A DNA stretch of 38,875 bases from Phycisphaerae bacterium (GTDB taxonomy: Bacteria > Planctomycetota > Phycisphaerae > Phycisphaerales > SM1A02). The DNA lies in contig JABIWU010000035.1 in NCBI GenBank assembly GCA_018701395.1, positions 1 through 38,875 on the forward strand. Reading direction: 5' to 3'. The notes below the pieces were generated by a model. That model did not search any database, was not told where the DNA came from, and saw only the letters and a program-made list of their open reading frames with translations. Positions 1 to 9,300 of this stretch are shown here, piece by piece; positions within the stretch are counted from its first letter, which is position 1, and each line of letters opens with the position of its first letter. Made by a program: the position numbers and the translations under genes.

Positions 1-1344
1 ATTTCTTCTGATGGTACTGAAATGAGTGAAGAAGAAATTGAAGAGTTAATCGCATCGGGTGAATTGCAAACAGCAGTTGAATTTTCAACTGACGGCTCAA
101 CCGAAGTCAGCGGAAGCTTTGCTGTTGGCAGAACAATGAACGAAGTAGAAGTCGATGAATTTGATGAAACCGAATTGAATAACATTTTTATGCGTAGTGG
201 TGCAGTATTACCAGAGCCGATTACTCCGACATTTCCAAAGCGAGCTTCATCTGTTCTTGGCCTTGAAGATAATAGTGAATTTATTATTACTTCTATCTAC
301 GATGATTACCGTGAAAGTTATGCTGAGGCAAAAAAAACAATCTCCATGAAATCAATGGAAACACAGAATGATAAAACCCTATCTTCTGGTGCACGGATGC
401 GGAAGACTAGAGAAGACAATGATAAAGCAGCCGGTGTAGTTGCTCAACTTGATGTATCTTTTTTTGATGACATTGCAACGATCACGGGACTTGACCGCGA
501 AGACGTAAATTTAAAAATGTTAGAAAATCATCGTCAGCGGCAACGTACTTCAGCACCAGATAACGCATTTGGTTGGCGAGGAAGCGAGGGTGACTCTATC
601 GACTTGGTTGGACTCTATGTGATGTCGGATGAATCAGATGCGCTCTTTGACGGTTTGACAGCAACATCTAGCACTACCATCCATGCTGCGATGCAAAAGT
701 ATCACAGTAACGTAGTTGGAGCGCACGATGCTTATGTTAAAGCAACGTATGAATTGAACCATTTGCAAGATGCACTTTGGGTAATGGATGAGGCAAATTC
801 ACAAGGAGGCGGTACCGAGGTTGTGCAAAAGCGTTGGCGTGATTCGTTATTAAGCGTTAGAGATACAAAGAGAGAATTAATGCTAATCAATCAAAATGTT
901 ATGGACACGATCTTGCGTACGATAGATGACTCAGATTCTTGGAAAGTTCGTATGGAGTTTGTAACAAAGGCATATCCTGAAGTGTTTAAAAAAGGTTCTG
1001 ATGCAACACCAATGTTAAGCGCTGCGAAATCAATTACTACTTTAGATGCATCTCAACAAAGTAAACTTGAGACAATTGCTTCAGCATATAAATATGATTA
1101 TTGGAATTTGTGCGAGCGGATGATTGAGAATTACCAGTCAGATGCAAGTTCAAAAGGTGGCGAGGGTATGATGAGTAAAGATGATGTTCACCGCCAAATT
1201 CAATTTGAAACGTTACGATTCGAGCGCAAAGAAATGAATGATAGGCTTCAAATGCGATTAAGAATGGTGCTACTTAAGGACCAAATTAAGCATGTGCCTG
1301 GACTTAGGCCATCGGTTGCAACTGCTAGCGAGTGGTCGGACTGA
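1..1344 (+). CDS. Unknown mostly helical protein, 5' end outside the window
   Basis: The reading frame is open from the first base to the TGA at 1342-1344. The first ATG is at 22, but the codons before it are also open and no Shine-Dalgarno motif precedes it, so this is probably the C-terminal part of a longer protein. The visible 447 residues are hydrophilic and acidic at the start. From about residue 200 they are rich in predicted helix, with a TLDASQQSKLETIASAYKYD stretch and a very charged C-terminal part full of Glu, Arg, Lys and Met. No signal peptide or membrane segment lies in the visible part. I do not recognise a family. The helical, Met/Arg-rich tail loosely recalls periplasmic helical proteins of planctomycetes, but that is only an impression. 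It converges on the secreted protein gene at 1480-5247. Confidence 0.7.
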   Translation: MSSDGTEMSEEEIEELIASGELQTAVEFSTDGSTEVSGSFAVGRTMNEVEVDEFDETELNNIFMRSGAVLPEPITPTFPKRASSVLGLEDNSEFIITSIYDDYRESYAEAKKTISMKSMETQNDKTLSSGARMRKTREDNDKAAGVVAQLDVSFFDDIATITGLDREDVNLKMLENHRQRQRTSAPDNAFGWRGSEGDSIDLVGLYVMSDESDALFDGLTATSSTTIHAAMQKYHSNVVGAHDAYVKATYELNHLQDALWVMDEANSQGGGTEVVQKRWRDSLLSVRDTKRELMLINQNVMDTILRTIDDSDSWKVRMEFVTKAYPEVFKKGSDATPMLSAAKSITTLDASQQSKLETIASAYKYDYWNLCERMIENYQSDASSKGGEGMMSKDDVHRQIQFETLRFERKEMNDRLQMRLRMVLLKDQIKHVPGLRPSVATASEWSD

Positions 1345-1371
1345 TAGTAGCAATAACTTCCAGAGGATGTA

Positions 1372-1397
1372 AAAGAGAAATGTTTTCGATTCTCTTT
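1372..1397. terminator. Weak hairpin between convergent genes
   Basis: AAAGAGAA (1372-1379) and TTCTCTTT (1390-1397) form a perfect 8-bp stem around a 10-base loop, between the ends of two convergent genes. There is no long T run after the stem on either strand, so it is at best a weak bidirectional terminator. The rest of 1345-1479 shows nothing else I can name. Confidence 0.35.
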
Positions 1398-1479
1398 GCT
1401 TGGCTATAACAGGAATACCCTGTGGTTAGTGCGTAGATAATTTTTCAAGCATTAATGCAAGAATGCTACCACACTAATT

Positions 1480-4400
1480 TTACGGGCAAGGACCCCATGA
1501 GGCAACAACTGTTAACAAATCACTCACGTCAACAACACCATCATTATTAACATCTGCCGATGGGTCATTCGTTCCCCAAGCAGAAATGATTGCAAGAAGA
1601 TCTCCAACAGCAATTGAACCATCACCATCAATATCTTCTGGGCAATTCACAACAACGGCTGTTGAATTGAAGTAAATACCAACACCAGGTCCGTCTACTC
1701 CTTGGTCAATGATTGAAGCGAGGTCTTCAAGCCCATCACCATCAAAATCACCATGTTCTACAAGAGTTGGCGAACTTCCCGATCCAGCAGTATCACCTTC
1801 CGAAAGGATAATAGTTTCACCGGCTGAAGGCGTATCATTTCGGATTACAGTAAGTTCACGGTTGCTAGACAACACGCCGATTGCTGAAACGACAAGGTCA
1901 GTATCACCATCATTATCAAAATCATGTGCAACAAGTGAACTTGGACTGGAGCCAACAACAAATGTAGAGGCGTTACCTAATTCTGTACCAGATCCAAGAA
2001 GAACGCTGAGCGAATCACTACCTTCATTGACGGTTATGGCATCTGGGAAGCCGTCAAAATCAAGATCTGCAAAATGTAATTCAACGGGTTCACTACTTGA
2101 TGGGAGTGGGTTTCCAATAACAGACATCGGAGGAGTGGAACCTGCTCCTGTACCTCTAAGTACACGAACTTCTTCGCTTGGTGAATCAAGTATTACAAAG
2201 TCAAGATCTTTATCGTGATTGACATCGCTTGGTTCAATATCACCCGCAAGAGGAATACTGATTGAACTTGTATGCGAAAAATTTATTGTTCGCGAACGAA
2301 AAGACGAAGAGTTGGTTAAAACTGATCCGTTGAATGAACTGCATGCAACAAAAATATCATCTCTGGTGAGTCCAATTTCTTCAACATAATCTCCAACCGC
2401 TATATGCATTGGACCAATATCTGTTGAAACATCTGTTTTTGTAAAGATTCCGCTATTGTCATTTGACAAAATGGAGACGGTATTACTTCCATTATTTGCG
2501 ATGACTAAATCGTTTGTGGAACCATCAGAATTAAAATCGCCAATCTCAATATCCATAGGATCGATGCCTACAGAAATTGGTGTTCCCTCAGTAAATCCAA
2601 GCCAGGTGTTTCCACTCATTCCGTTATTAATCAGAATCACAACGCTACCATTTGCTCCACCAATATTTTGAACTGTCATTGCAATATCGGGGTTCGAGTC
2701 ACCATTTAAGTCTGCTACAACCATATCAGTGGGGATAATTGATGACGCTAAATCCTGAGCATTTTCAGCACCAAATAAAATTGGTCCTGTAGTTTCAACT
2801 ATAACTCCACCACCTGCGTGAAAGGCAGAAGGGTTCGCCCACCGAATAGCAAGATTTGAGGGAAGCCCGCTTGAGTAGACAAGAGAAGGAGAGCCAGAAG
2901 AGGTATCGGCAACGACTAGGTCAAATGTATCACCAGCAGAAGCCGTGTAATCTCCACCCCATTTCAGATCAATTGAGCAAGCCATATCTGCAGCGCCAAA
3001 AACTATTAATGCATCGTAATCTACACCTTGGCTTGTTCCTTGTATATCAAAACCAATTGAACCAACAAGGTTGCCAGTAGGATTGCGTTTTTCCATATTT
3101 ATTAAATCGCCATTGAGGGTAAATTCACCAACGCCTCTGCCAGAAGGTTCTAACTTACCGCCAAGATTTATAAGATCGCTAGTTGAAACACCATCAAACC
3201 CAAGGTAGGAGTTATCAAGAAGAATAATTTTTGGAGCATACAGTGCGATATTATCCTCGAAAGTTACCTCGCCTTGGAATAATGTAACATCTGCTGCAGT
3301 TTGTACGGTTCCACCACCATGAAATCGTAAGGTGGAGGGTTGATCGGTTCCGCCTACTACAATTGGGTTCGAAGTAGCATCAAGTTGAAACAATGAGCCA
3401 ACTAAATCAATTTCGACATTACCCGCCGAAACAACTAATTTATTTATTGCTAATTGATCCAATAGTTGTGTAGGCATGGGGTCAATGGAGTTGAATAACA
3501 AATTCGACCAAGTGGTTTGCTTCCAAAAAGGCAACCAGTTTTGTGGGTTTTCGAGGACGCCACCACTTGAGGGTCCATTCCAAATGTAAATATTGTTACT
3601 GTCGAACGCAAGTTCATACGCTCCCATGTCGACGACTGCGCCACTGCCATCGGCGGTGTATGGGTCATCTAAAATCCGATCGTTTCCTCCAAGGCCCAAA
3701 AGTGTTGTTACTACTGCATTGTCAGCCACATCAATACAAGGTGAAAGCGGTAATAATTGAAAGTTCTCATCGCCGGTTCTTGCTTGACCGTCCGCACCAA
3801 ATTCGTTCATAAACAATGGATTTAAAGTAATATTTCCTAGGTCATCTAAAGTGTCAGGTAAGTTTTCGACACAATTGTATCTCCCAAGCCATGATCCAGA
3901 TTGGACTATTATTTGACTATTCTCGCCATTAACATCTGTGTTTCCCCAGAAAATACTATTGAAACAGGTTGCCGTTCCGCCAGTTAAAATTAAACCCCCA
4001 CCAAAATCAGCTTCGTTTTGTGTGATAGTTGTGTTTATCAATGTGGATTGTGAATTGCCGTCGCTCATAAATGCTGCGGCATCATGAGCGGAATTCCCAA
4101 CAATCAGAGAATTTGTAATAGATGTCAGCCCGTTGTTATATAGAGCTCCGCCGTACGTGAGTGCAGTGTTACTAGAAAAAACCGTTCGATCCAAACTGAC
4201 GCCGTCGGTTGCTGAATACACAGCAACTGCTCCGCCTATTGAAGCGACATTAGATTTAAAAGCACAATAATGAACAAATGGAAACGATGAAATTCCAGCA
4301 GGATAATTCCAAACTAAAAGACCAGCGCCATAATTATTAACTGCACCAGAGTTTGCGTGACCCGAAACTATGATAAGCCCATCTAAAATAGGAGCATTTG

Positions 4401-5247
4401 CTATGGCACCATCCGCTTGAACTACATGGTATGCATTTTCGCTATTGTCACCACCAGTGTCATCATCTCCATTAAGGTCGCCAGAAAGGAATACTCTATA
4501 AATATAAGGGAGCCTATCAGAGAGGGAATTTTCATTTCCTTGAAAACCGCCGTACAGTTCGATATTAGATCTCAGGCGGAAAGACGCTTCACGTAAGTCA
4601 GTCGTACCATTTGTGTCAGTGGGGATATACAAACCTTCAGCAATCCAAATTTGGTCATTCCCGGTTGCAATATTGAGTGCATCTTGCAAAGTATTAAATG
4701 CAGATGACCAATCCGAGCCAGAACCCGGAGATGGATTGTCTATATCGACATACCAAATGTTGACGCCGCTTCCCGCAGGTGGATCAATAGTTAATATCCC
4801 GGGCCCAGTGGTACCATTGAAGCCTCCAATGCGGATGTAATATGGAACTTGAGCAGTTAAACTGTACTCAAGAGCAGAATGGTAAGGTTGGCAACCGCTT
4901 TCAGTTGGAGCATCCCCGTTACATGCAACTTGCAAAGTGCAACTGCTTTCGTATAGTACCATCGACGTGTCGAAACTGGTTGCGTCACATGTAGTGAAGT
5001 TGTGAACCCCAGAATCTGTCGGAACAAATTTAAACCAAACATCAGGGCTAGAAGTCCAGTTAAGATAAGTACCAGGGCATTGTGACTCATCTGGTTCTGG
5101 CAAAGTTGGAGTATTGTTTGTTGTGTCAAAACTGTTTAGTCCAACAATGGCATTGATTGGGTCTGTACAGAAATCGCCAAGACCGCCCGCATAAACACCA
5201 CTTTGAAAAAGTATTAGCGCTGAAATTACCTTGATTATACTTCTCAT
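1480..5247 (-). CDS. Secreted mosaic protein: beta-helix, FG-GAP-like repeats, C-terminal dockerin-like repeats
   Basis: This 1255-residue exported protein starts with a signal peptide (residues 1-20, likely cleavage after VYA). Residues about 30-158 resemble a PPC-like beta-sandwich with several cysteines (SPDVWFKFVP, YYIRIGGF). Residues about 165-550 look like a right-handed beta-helix ending in VDMGAYEL, as in choice-of-anchor Q proteins. About 550-815 is Gly- and beta-strand-rich, like autotransporter passenger repeats. About 830-1190 carries FG-GAP/VCBS-type calcium loops (DLNGDSNPD, DVNHDKDLD, DLDFDGFPD, DFDNDGDTD, DFDGDGLED). The last 55 residues hold two dockerin-like EF-hand loops (DIDGDGSIAVGDLL, DVNNDGVVDVSDLL) and a terminal PCP. 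An AGGCGAG Shine-Dalgarno motif sits 6 bases before the ATG. It is probably a surface or secreted adhesive or carbohydrate-interacting protein. No catalytic residues are recognised. The gene stands alone between a tRNA and a convergent gene. Confidence 0.85.
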   Translation of the reverse strand: MRSIIKVISALILFQSGVYAGGLGDFCTDPINAIVGLNSFDTTNNTPTLPEPDESQCPGTYLNWTSSPDVWFKFVPTDSGVHNFTTCDATSFDTSMVLYESSCTLQVACNGDAPTESGCQPYHSALEYSLTAQVPYYIRIGGFNGTTGPGILTIDPPAGSGVNIWYVDIDNPSPGSGSDWSSAFNTLQDALNIATGNDQIWIAEGLYIPTDTNGTTDLREASFRLRSNIELYGGFQGNENSLSDRLPYIYRVFLSGDLNGDDDTGGDNSENAYHVVQADGAIANAPILDGLIIVSGHANSGAVNNYGAGLLVWNYPAGISSFPFVHYCAFKSNVASIGGAVAVYSATDGVSLDRTVFSSNTALTYGGALYNNGLTSITNSLIVGNSAHDAAAFMSDGNSQSTLINTTITQNEADFGGGLILTGGTATCFNSIFWGNTDVNGENSQIIVQSGSWLGRYNCVENLPDTLDDLGNITLNPLFMNEFGADGQARTGDENFQLLPLSPCIDVADNAVVTTLLGLGGNDRILDDPYTADGSGAVVDMGAYELAFDSNNIYIWNGPSSGGVLENPQNWLPFWKQTTWSNLLFNSIDPMPTQLLDQLAINKLVVSAGNVEIDLVGSLFQLDATSNPIVVGGTDQPSTLRFHGGGTVQTAADVTLFQGEVTFEDNIALYAPKIILLDNSYLGFDGVSTSDLINLGGKLEPSGRGVGEFTLNGDLINMEKRNPTGNLVGSIGFDIQGTSQGVDYDALIVFGAADMACSIDLKWGGDYTASAGDTFDLVVADTSSGSPSLVYSSGLPSNLAIRWANPSAFHAGGGVIVETTGPILFGAENAQDLASSIIPTDMVVADLNGDSNPDIAMTVQNIGGANGSVVILINNGMSGNTWLGFTEGTPISVGIDPMDIEIGDFNSDGSTNDLVIANNGSNTVSILSNDNSGIFTKTDVSTDIGPMHIAVGDYVEEIGLTRDDIFVACSSFNGSVLTNSSSFRSRTINFSHTSSISIPLAGDIEPSDVNHDKDLDFVILDSPSEEVRVLRGTGAGSTPPMSVIGNPLPSSSEPVELHFADLDFDGFPDAITVNEGSDSLSVLLGSGTELGNASTFVVGSSPSSLVAHDFDNDGDTDLVVSAIGVLSSNRELTVIRNDTPSAGETIILSEGDTAGSGSSPTLVEHGDFDGDGLEDLASIIDQGVDGPGVGIYFNSTAVVVNCPEDIDGDGSIAVGDLLAIISAWGTNDPSADVNNDGVVDVSDLLTVVASWGPCP

Positions 5248-5410
5248 TTTTCTCGCCTATGTCTAGATTTTATTCTCTCAAATAATAAACACTATGGAAT
5301 GCAATAATTTACTATGGCACATATCGCTAACAAAGTCGAGAAAAAATGCTTAAATAACGTATTTTTCTGTGTTAAATAGCCATGTGTTCAAAATTGATTC
5401 AAAAATCGAC

Positions 5411-5447
5411 ATAATAAAAACCCCATTGAAATTTAATCCAAATGGGG
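5411..5447 (-). terminator. Rho-independent terminator after tRNA-Pro
   Basis: Read on the minus strand, CCCCATT (5447-5441) pairs perfectly with AATGGGG (5427-5421) and is followed at once by TTTTTATTAT (5420-5411). It lies 8 bases past the 3' end of tRNA-Pro, so it should end the tRNA transcript and any read-through from nuoA. Confidence 0.85.
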
Positions 5448-5454
5448 CTTTAAA

Positions 5455-5528
5455 TCGGGGTGACAGGATTTGAACCTGCGGCCTCTTGTTCCCAAAACAA
5501 GCGCTCTGCCAAGCTGAGCTACACCCCG
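5455..5528 (-). tRNA. tRNA-Pro (anticodon UGG)
   Basis: The minus strand folds as a complete 74-base cloverleaf. The acceptor arms are CGGGGTG (5528-5522) and CACCCCG (5462-5456) with discriminator A at 5455. The D arm contains AGCTCAGCTTGGCAGAGC, the anticodon stem-loop is CTTGT-TTTGGGA-ACAAG with anticodon TGG, and the T arm contains the GGTTCGAATCC signature. CCA is not encoded. It lies 43 bases downstream of nuoA on the same strand and is followed by a strong terminator. Confidence 0.97.
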
Positions 5529-5571
5529 TGGTAAATGACGGGAGGGGGGCATTCTACATGAATTTAGATAA

Positions 5572-5949
5572 TCAATCCCAGTTGAATACGCCTTTTTTCC
5601 AAGCGTAAATATACGCAATGATCGAGGTTCCAAGGAAAAACAGAATTCTTCCGAGGAATAATGTTGCTTCTTCGCTGCCTTGGGCGAGTTGAGAAAAATC
5701 AACTGCCCATGGGTAAAGAAAGATAATTTCAATATCAAAGACTAAAAAGGTCATTGCTAAGATGTAAAAACGAATATTAAATCGCTTTCGTGCAGTCCCA
5801 ATCGGATCTACACCGCACTCATATGTCGAATCTTTTATTTTGCCAGAACGCTTTGGTCCAAGTAATCCTGAAGCAACGATGTTCACGACGCTGAAGCCCA
5901 CTGCCATACAAATTATGAGTAAGACTGGGATGTAATTTGTGAAATCCAT
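5572..5949 (-). CDS. nuoA: NADH-quinone oxidoreductase subunit A (NuoA)
   Basis: This 125-residue protein is the NuoA/ND3 membrane subunit of respiratory complex I, which couples NADH oxidation and quinone reduction to proton pumping. Three membrane segments are visible (about 6-28, 62-82, 97-117). The conserved loop after TM1 carries YECG (43-46) followed by DPIG, and TM2 contains FDIEIIFLYPWA with the conserved acidic pair D72/E74. Length and features match the family. No other nuo gene is present on either side. It lies between the terminator of nrdJ and tRNA-Pro, so complex I genes are split in this genome. A TACAAT box ends 9 bases before the ATG and no Shine-Dalgarno motif is seen, suggesting a very short leader. 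Confidence 0.96.
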   Translation of the reverse strand: MDFTNYIPVLLIICMAVGFSVVNIVASGLLGPKRSGKIKDSTYECGVDPIGTARKRFNIRFYILAMTFLVFDIEIIFLYPWAVDFSQLAQGSEEATLFLGRILFFLGTSIIAYIYAWKKGVFNWD

Positions 5950-5958
5950 CAGAAGGGG

Positions 5959-5964
5959 ATTGTA
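5959..5964 (-). promoter_or_regulatory. Putative -10 box for a near-leaderless nuoA mRNA
   Basis: TACAAT on the minus strand, 9 bases before the nuoA ATG, would place transcription start about 3 bases before the start codon. No clear -35 box is found at normal spacing. The same arrangement recurs at other first genes in this window. Confidence 0.45.
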
Positions 5965-6010
5965 ACAAATGCAATTTGGATTTGCTCTTGTGACTTATTA
6001 TTTGTTCTTA

Positions 6011-6056
6011 TAAAAAACCCCCCCAAGACGGTGGTGGGTCCGTCTCGGGGGGGGGG
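6011..6056 (-). terminator. Strong GC-rich terminator after nrdJ
   Basis: On the minus strand a C-rich arm plus AGACGG (6056-6040) pairs with CCGTCT plus a G-rich arm (6031-6018) around an 8-base loop, with one A/C mismatch. The stem is followed by TTTTTTAT. Only the minus strand has the T run, so it terminates the dcd-nrdJ transcript and insulates nuoA. The homopolymer arms (7 C and 10 G on the plus strand) are unusually long for this AT-leaning window. Confidence 0.85.
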
Positions 6057-6063
6057 AAGAGAA

Positions 6064-6090
6064 GGAGTTTCACCATTATTGGGAAACTCC
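6064..6090 (-). repeat. Second hairpin in the 3' region of the nrdJ transcript
   Basis: GGAGTTTC (6064-6071) and GAAACTCC (6083-6090) form a perfect 8-bp stem with an 11-base loop. It lies 7 bases before the main terminator on the minus-strand transcript and lacks its own T run. It may protect the mRNA 3' end or help pause polymerase. The rest of 6091-6306 holds only the small candidate gene listed next. Confidence 0.5.
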
Positions 6091-6106
6091 GCACAGGTGC
6101 CTCAGT

Positions 6107-6262
6107 TCATCCTTGATCTGGGCGAAGGTCACAATTGAAGGAGTTACATTTTTTGTTAATGGTGTTCAACCCTATTGGGACTGAACGTGAGAAGAGCGCC
6201 GTTCCATCGGCGTACATCTCAAGCAAGTGGTTCCTTCCTCTTACTTTTACATCAACAATCAT
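6107..6262 (-). CDS. Possible small protein (51 residues) downstream of nrdJ
   Basis: A 51-codon frame begins with ATG 44 bases after the nrdJ stop and ends just before the tandem hairpins, so it would be the last gene of the dcd-nrdJ transcript. A GGAG lies 11 bases before the ATG, a workable but long spacing. The peptide (starting MIVDVKVRGRNHLLEMYADG) alternates hydrophobic and charged residues as a small beta-rich protein would, and ends with two cysteines in CNSFNC. The frame stays open upstream into nrdJ, so the start is uncertain. I recognise no family. It may be a real small gene or chance coding in an otherwise unexplained 200-base stretch. Confidence 0.3.
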   Translation of the reverse strand: MIVDVKVRGRNHLLEMYADGTALFSRSVPIGLNTINKKCNSFNCDLRPDQG

Positions 6263-6306
6263 CCGTGTTTTTGCTCCAACAATCCCCAGCCAGCTCTCTC
6301 CAAAGT

Positions 6307-9300
6307 TTATGAACAACCCAGCGAGTTGCCGCAGTTCATACATTTGTAACAAGTTCCATTTCGAATCGTGATTTCTCCACAAACAGGGCAAGCAGGCGCA
6401 TCACCTTGCAATTTCGCAGTCGCTTGACTTAATGAGGATTGCATGGTGGTTTCTTCGATTTGTACTCCGCCCTGGGTAGCTTGCGTAGTTGTTTGCCGTT
6501 GAGTAATAACAGTCTGCTCTATCTTCGCCTCGCCTGTAGTTATCTTCGGTGTTATTCCAACAGAGGATGTGGTCGTTGAATTCCGGCGAGGTGTAATTGA
6601 ATTGTTGTCTGCATTTTCTGTACATCGTTCGTCCTCCTTGACGGGTGTTGTGCGTTGCGTTGCTATGTTGTTCATTGGTAGTGTCGAGGTACTAGCACGA
6701 TTTGGTATATTCGCTTCGCGATACCCATCGATAAATTGCATCCCCATCCATTGGAAAATGTAATCAACGAGGCTTTTCGCAAACGGAATGTCACGGTTTG
6801 TTGTAATTCCTTGTGGTTCAAAACGTTGGAATGCAAATTTAGTTACTAGACTTTCAATAGGAACTCCGTATTGCAATGCAACACTAATAGCAGTCCCAAG
6901 ACTATCCATTAAGCCGCCAATTGTTGACCCCTCTTTTGACATCGTAATAAAGAGTTCGCCAGGTCCACCGGTTTCATACACGCCAACGGTGAGGTACCCC
7001 TCATGTCCAGCAACATTGAAGTGGTGTGTAACACTGTGGCGAGTGTCAGGTAGACGTTTTCGCATTGGGCGTTCGATGATTTTTTCAACGATTCGTTCAA
7101 CTACTTCTGGCTTATCATTTTCTGCCATGTCAGCAGCGGCAACAACTTCTTTAGCGACTTCATCGTGCGCTGCAAGTAGTTCAGCGGTGTCTTCATCGTT
7201 TTCAAGTGTGACATCGACCTTTGCATTGAGTGGCTGACTTAATTTGCAGCCGTCTCGGTAAAGTGCATTTGCTTTTAGCCCTAGTTCCCAACTTAACCAG
7301 TATGCATTGGCTATGTCATCAGTTGTCGCGTCATTGGGCAAGTTGATTGTTTTTGAAATTGCACCGGTAATGAATGGCTGGCAAGCAGCCATCATTCGGA
7401 TATGACCTTCTGCTGCGATGTATCGAACACCAGTTTCGCCACAACGGTTTGCGCAGTCGAACACTTCTAAATGTTCCTCTCTTAAATCTGAAGCACCTTC
7501 AATAGTACCTGTACCACAGATTCTTCGATTAAGTTCCAAAATTTCATCTCTGGTTAAACCGAGTAACTGTAATCCGTTGAATGAAGGATTATTTGTCGCT
7601 TGGTCGCGCGTGATTCCGTGTGCTTCAAGAACGTGGTCTGGCATCGCCCACGCAGCAAATGCAAACGAAAGATCAAATACGGTTGGAAGTGAATCGCTCA
7701 TACTAGCAATGTCTTTTTCGGTGTACCCATTGTTGAGAAGGAAAACATTGAAGGGAATTTGTTCTCCGTCGTCGGAGACAGTTTTTGGCATTGGTGTATC
7801 GAGTGACAGAGTACCCATGACATATTGCATCATCTGGTCAACTTCAATTGCTGAATACCCTAAAGTAAGCAAGGCGGGCCTTAGTGATTGGTTTGCAATT
7901 TTGAAATAACCACCACCGGCGAGTTTTTTGAATTTGGTTAACGCAAAGTCTGGTTCAACTCCAGTTGTGTCGCAATCCATAAGTAATCCGATTGTCCCAG
8001 TCGGAGCGATAACTGTAACTTGCGCATTTCGGAAACCATGTCGTCCACCTAGGTCGAGTGCTTCGTCCCATGCTTGGACAGCTCTGCCGAGAAGGTCACC
8101 CGCATTGTTAATGTTGATGGAGTCATCTAGGAAGAGTGCATGGTTAATTGGAACTGGTGCAAGGCGAAGTTTTTCATATTCATTGCTATCACGGGCAATT
8201 CCATTCGCCGCTCGGCTGTGGTTGCGGATTATTCGAAGCATATCTTCGGCATTTTCAGCGAAGCCATCGAATGGTCCAAGTTCACCAGCCATTTCAGCGC
8301 TTACAGCATACGATCGACCAGTAAGTGTTGCTGTGATTGCACCGCAGACAGCTCGGCCCGCGTCGCTATCGTATGCAATCCCTGCTTGCATGAGCATTGC
8401 ACCAAGGTTCGCAAATCCAAGGCCTAGTGTTCGGAATTTCCAGCTTTGATGTGCGATTGCTTCACTTGGGAATGCAGCCATCAAGACGGAAATTTCTAAA
8501 ACGATTGTCCAGAGTCGAATTGCGTGTTCGAATGAATCAACATCGAACATGCGTGTATCACTGTTGTAAAACTTCAGCAAGTTTAGCGATGCTAGATTGC
8601 ACGCTGTGTCATCAAGGAACATGTATTCACTGCAGGGGTTAGATGCATTGATTCTGCCGCTTTTTGGACAAGTGTGCCAGTCATTAATAGAAGTATCAAA
8701 TTGTACGCCAGGATCTGCGCAATGCCATGCCGCGTCGCAGATGGTGTTCCATAGTCCATTGGCTGGAATTGATTTTGCTACTTCACCATCAGTTCTTCTG
8801 ATGAGGTCCCATTGTTCTTCACGGCTAACAGATTCAAGGAAATCGTGTGATAGACGGACGGAGTTATTAGAGTTCTGACCGGCTACTGTTTGGTACGCTT
8901 CGCCGTTGAAATCGTAATCGAGGACTAGGTTTAACTCTTTTGCTTGTTGTTGTTGTGTTTGTGAGAGGTGTTTCATGCCTTCAACGAGTGCTGCAACTTT
9001 TAGTTCTTCGCGAACTTTCCAAGATACAAATTCTTCAATATCCGGATGGTCAACATCAAGGCAAACCATTTTTGCTGCGCGGCGAGTTGTGCCACCAGAT
9101 TTGATTGCGCCTGCTGCTCGGTCACCAATTTTCAAGAAACTCATTAAGCCACTGGATTTGCCACCACCGGAAAGTGGTTCTTCGCCGCCACGAACTTGCG
9201 AGAAGTTTGAACCCGTACCAGAACCATATTTAAAGAGTCGAGCTTCTCGAGTCCAAAGGTCCATGATGCCGCCTTCATTGACAAGGTCATCACTTACGGA

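Noticed and set aside
5433-5738. 101-codon minus-strand frame containing GVAQLGRALVLGTRGRRFKS
   Set aside because: This peptide is the well-known false translation of a tRNA gene. The frame runs through tRNA-Pro and overlaps nuoA in another frame.
6788-7237. Long plus-strand frames antisense to nrdJ (also 7928-8449 and 8975-9304)
   Set aside because: They have Ser/Pro/Arg-rich composition, no ribosome sites and no domain pattern. The opposite strand clearly encodes conserved NrdJ motifs.
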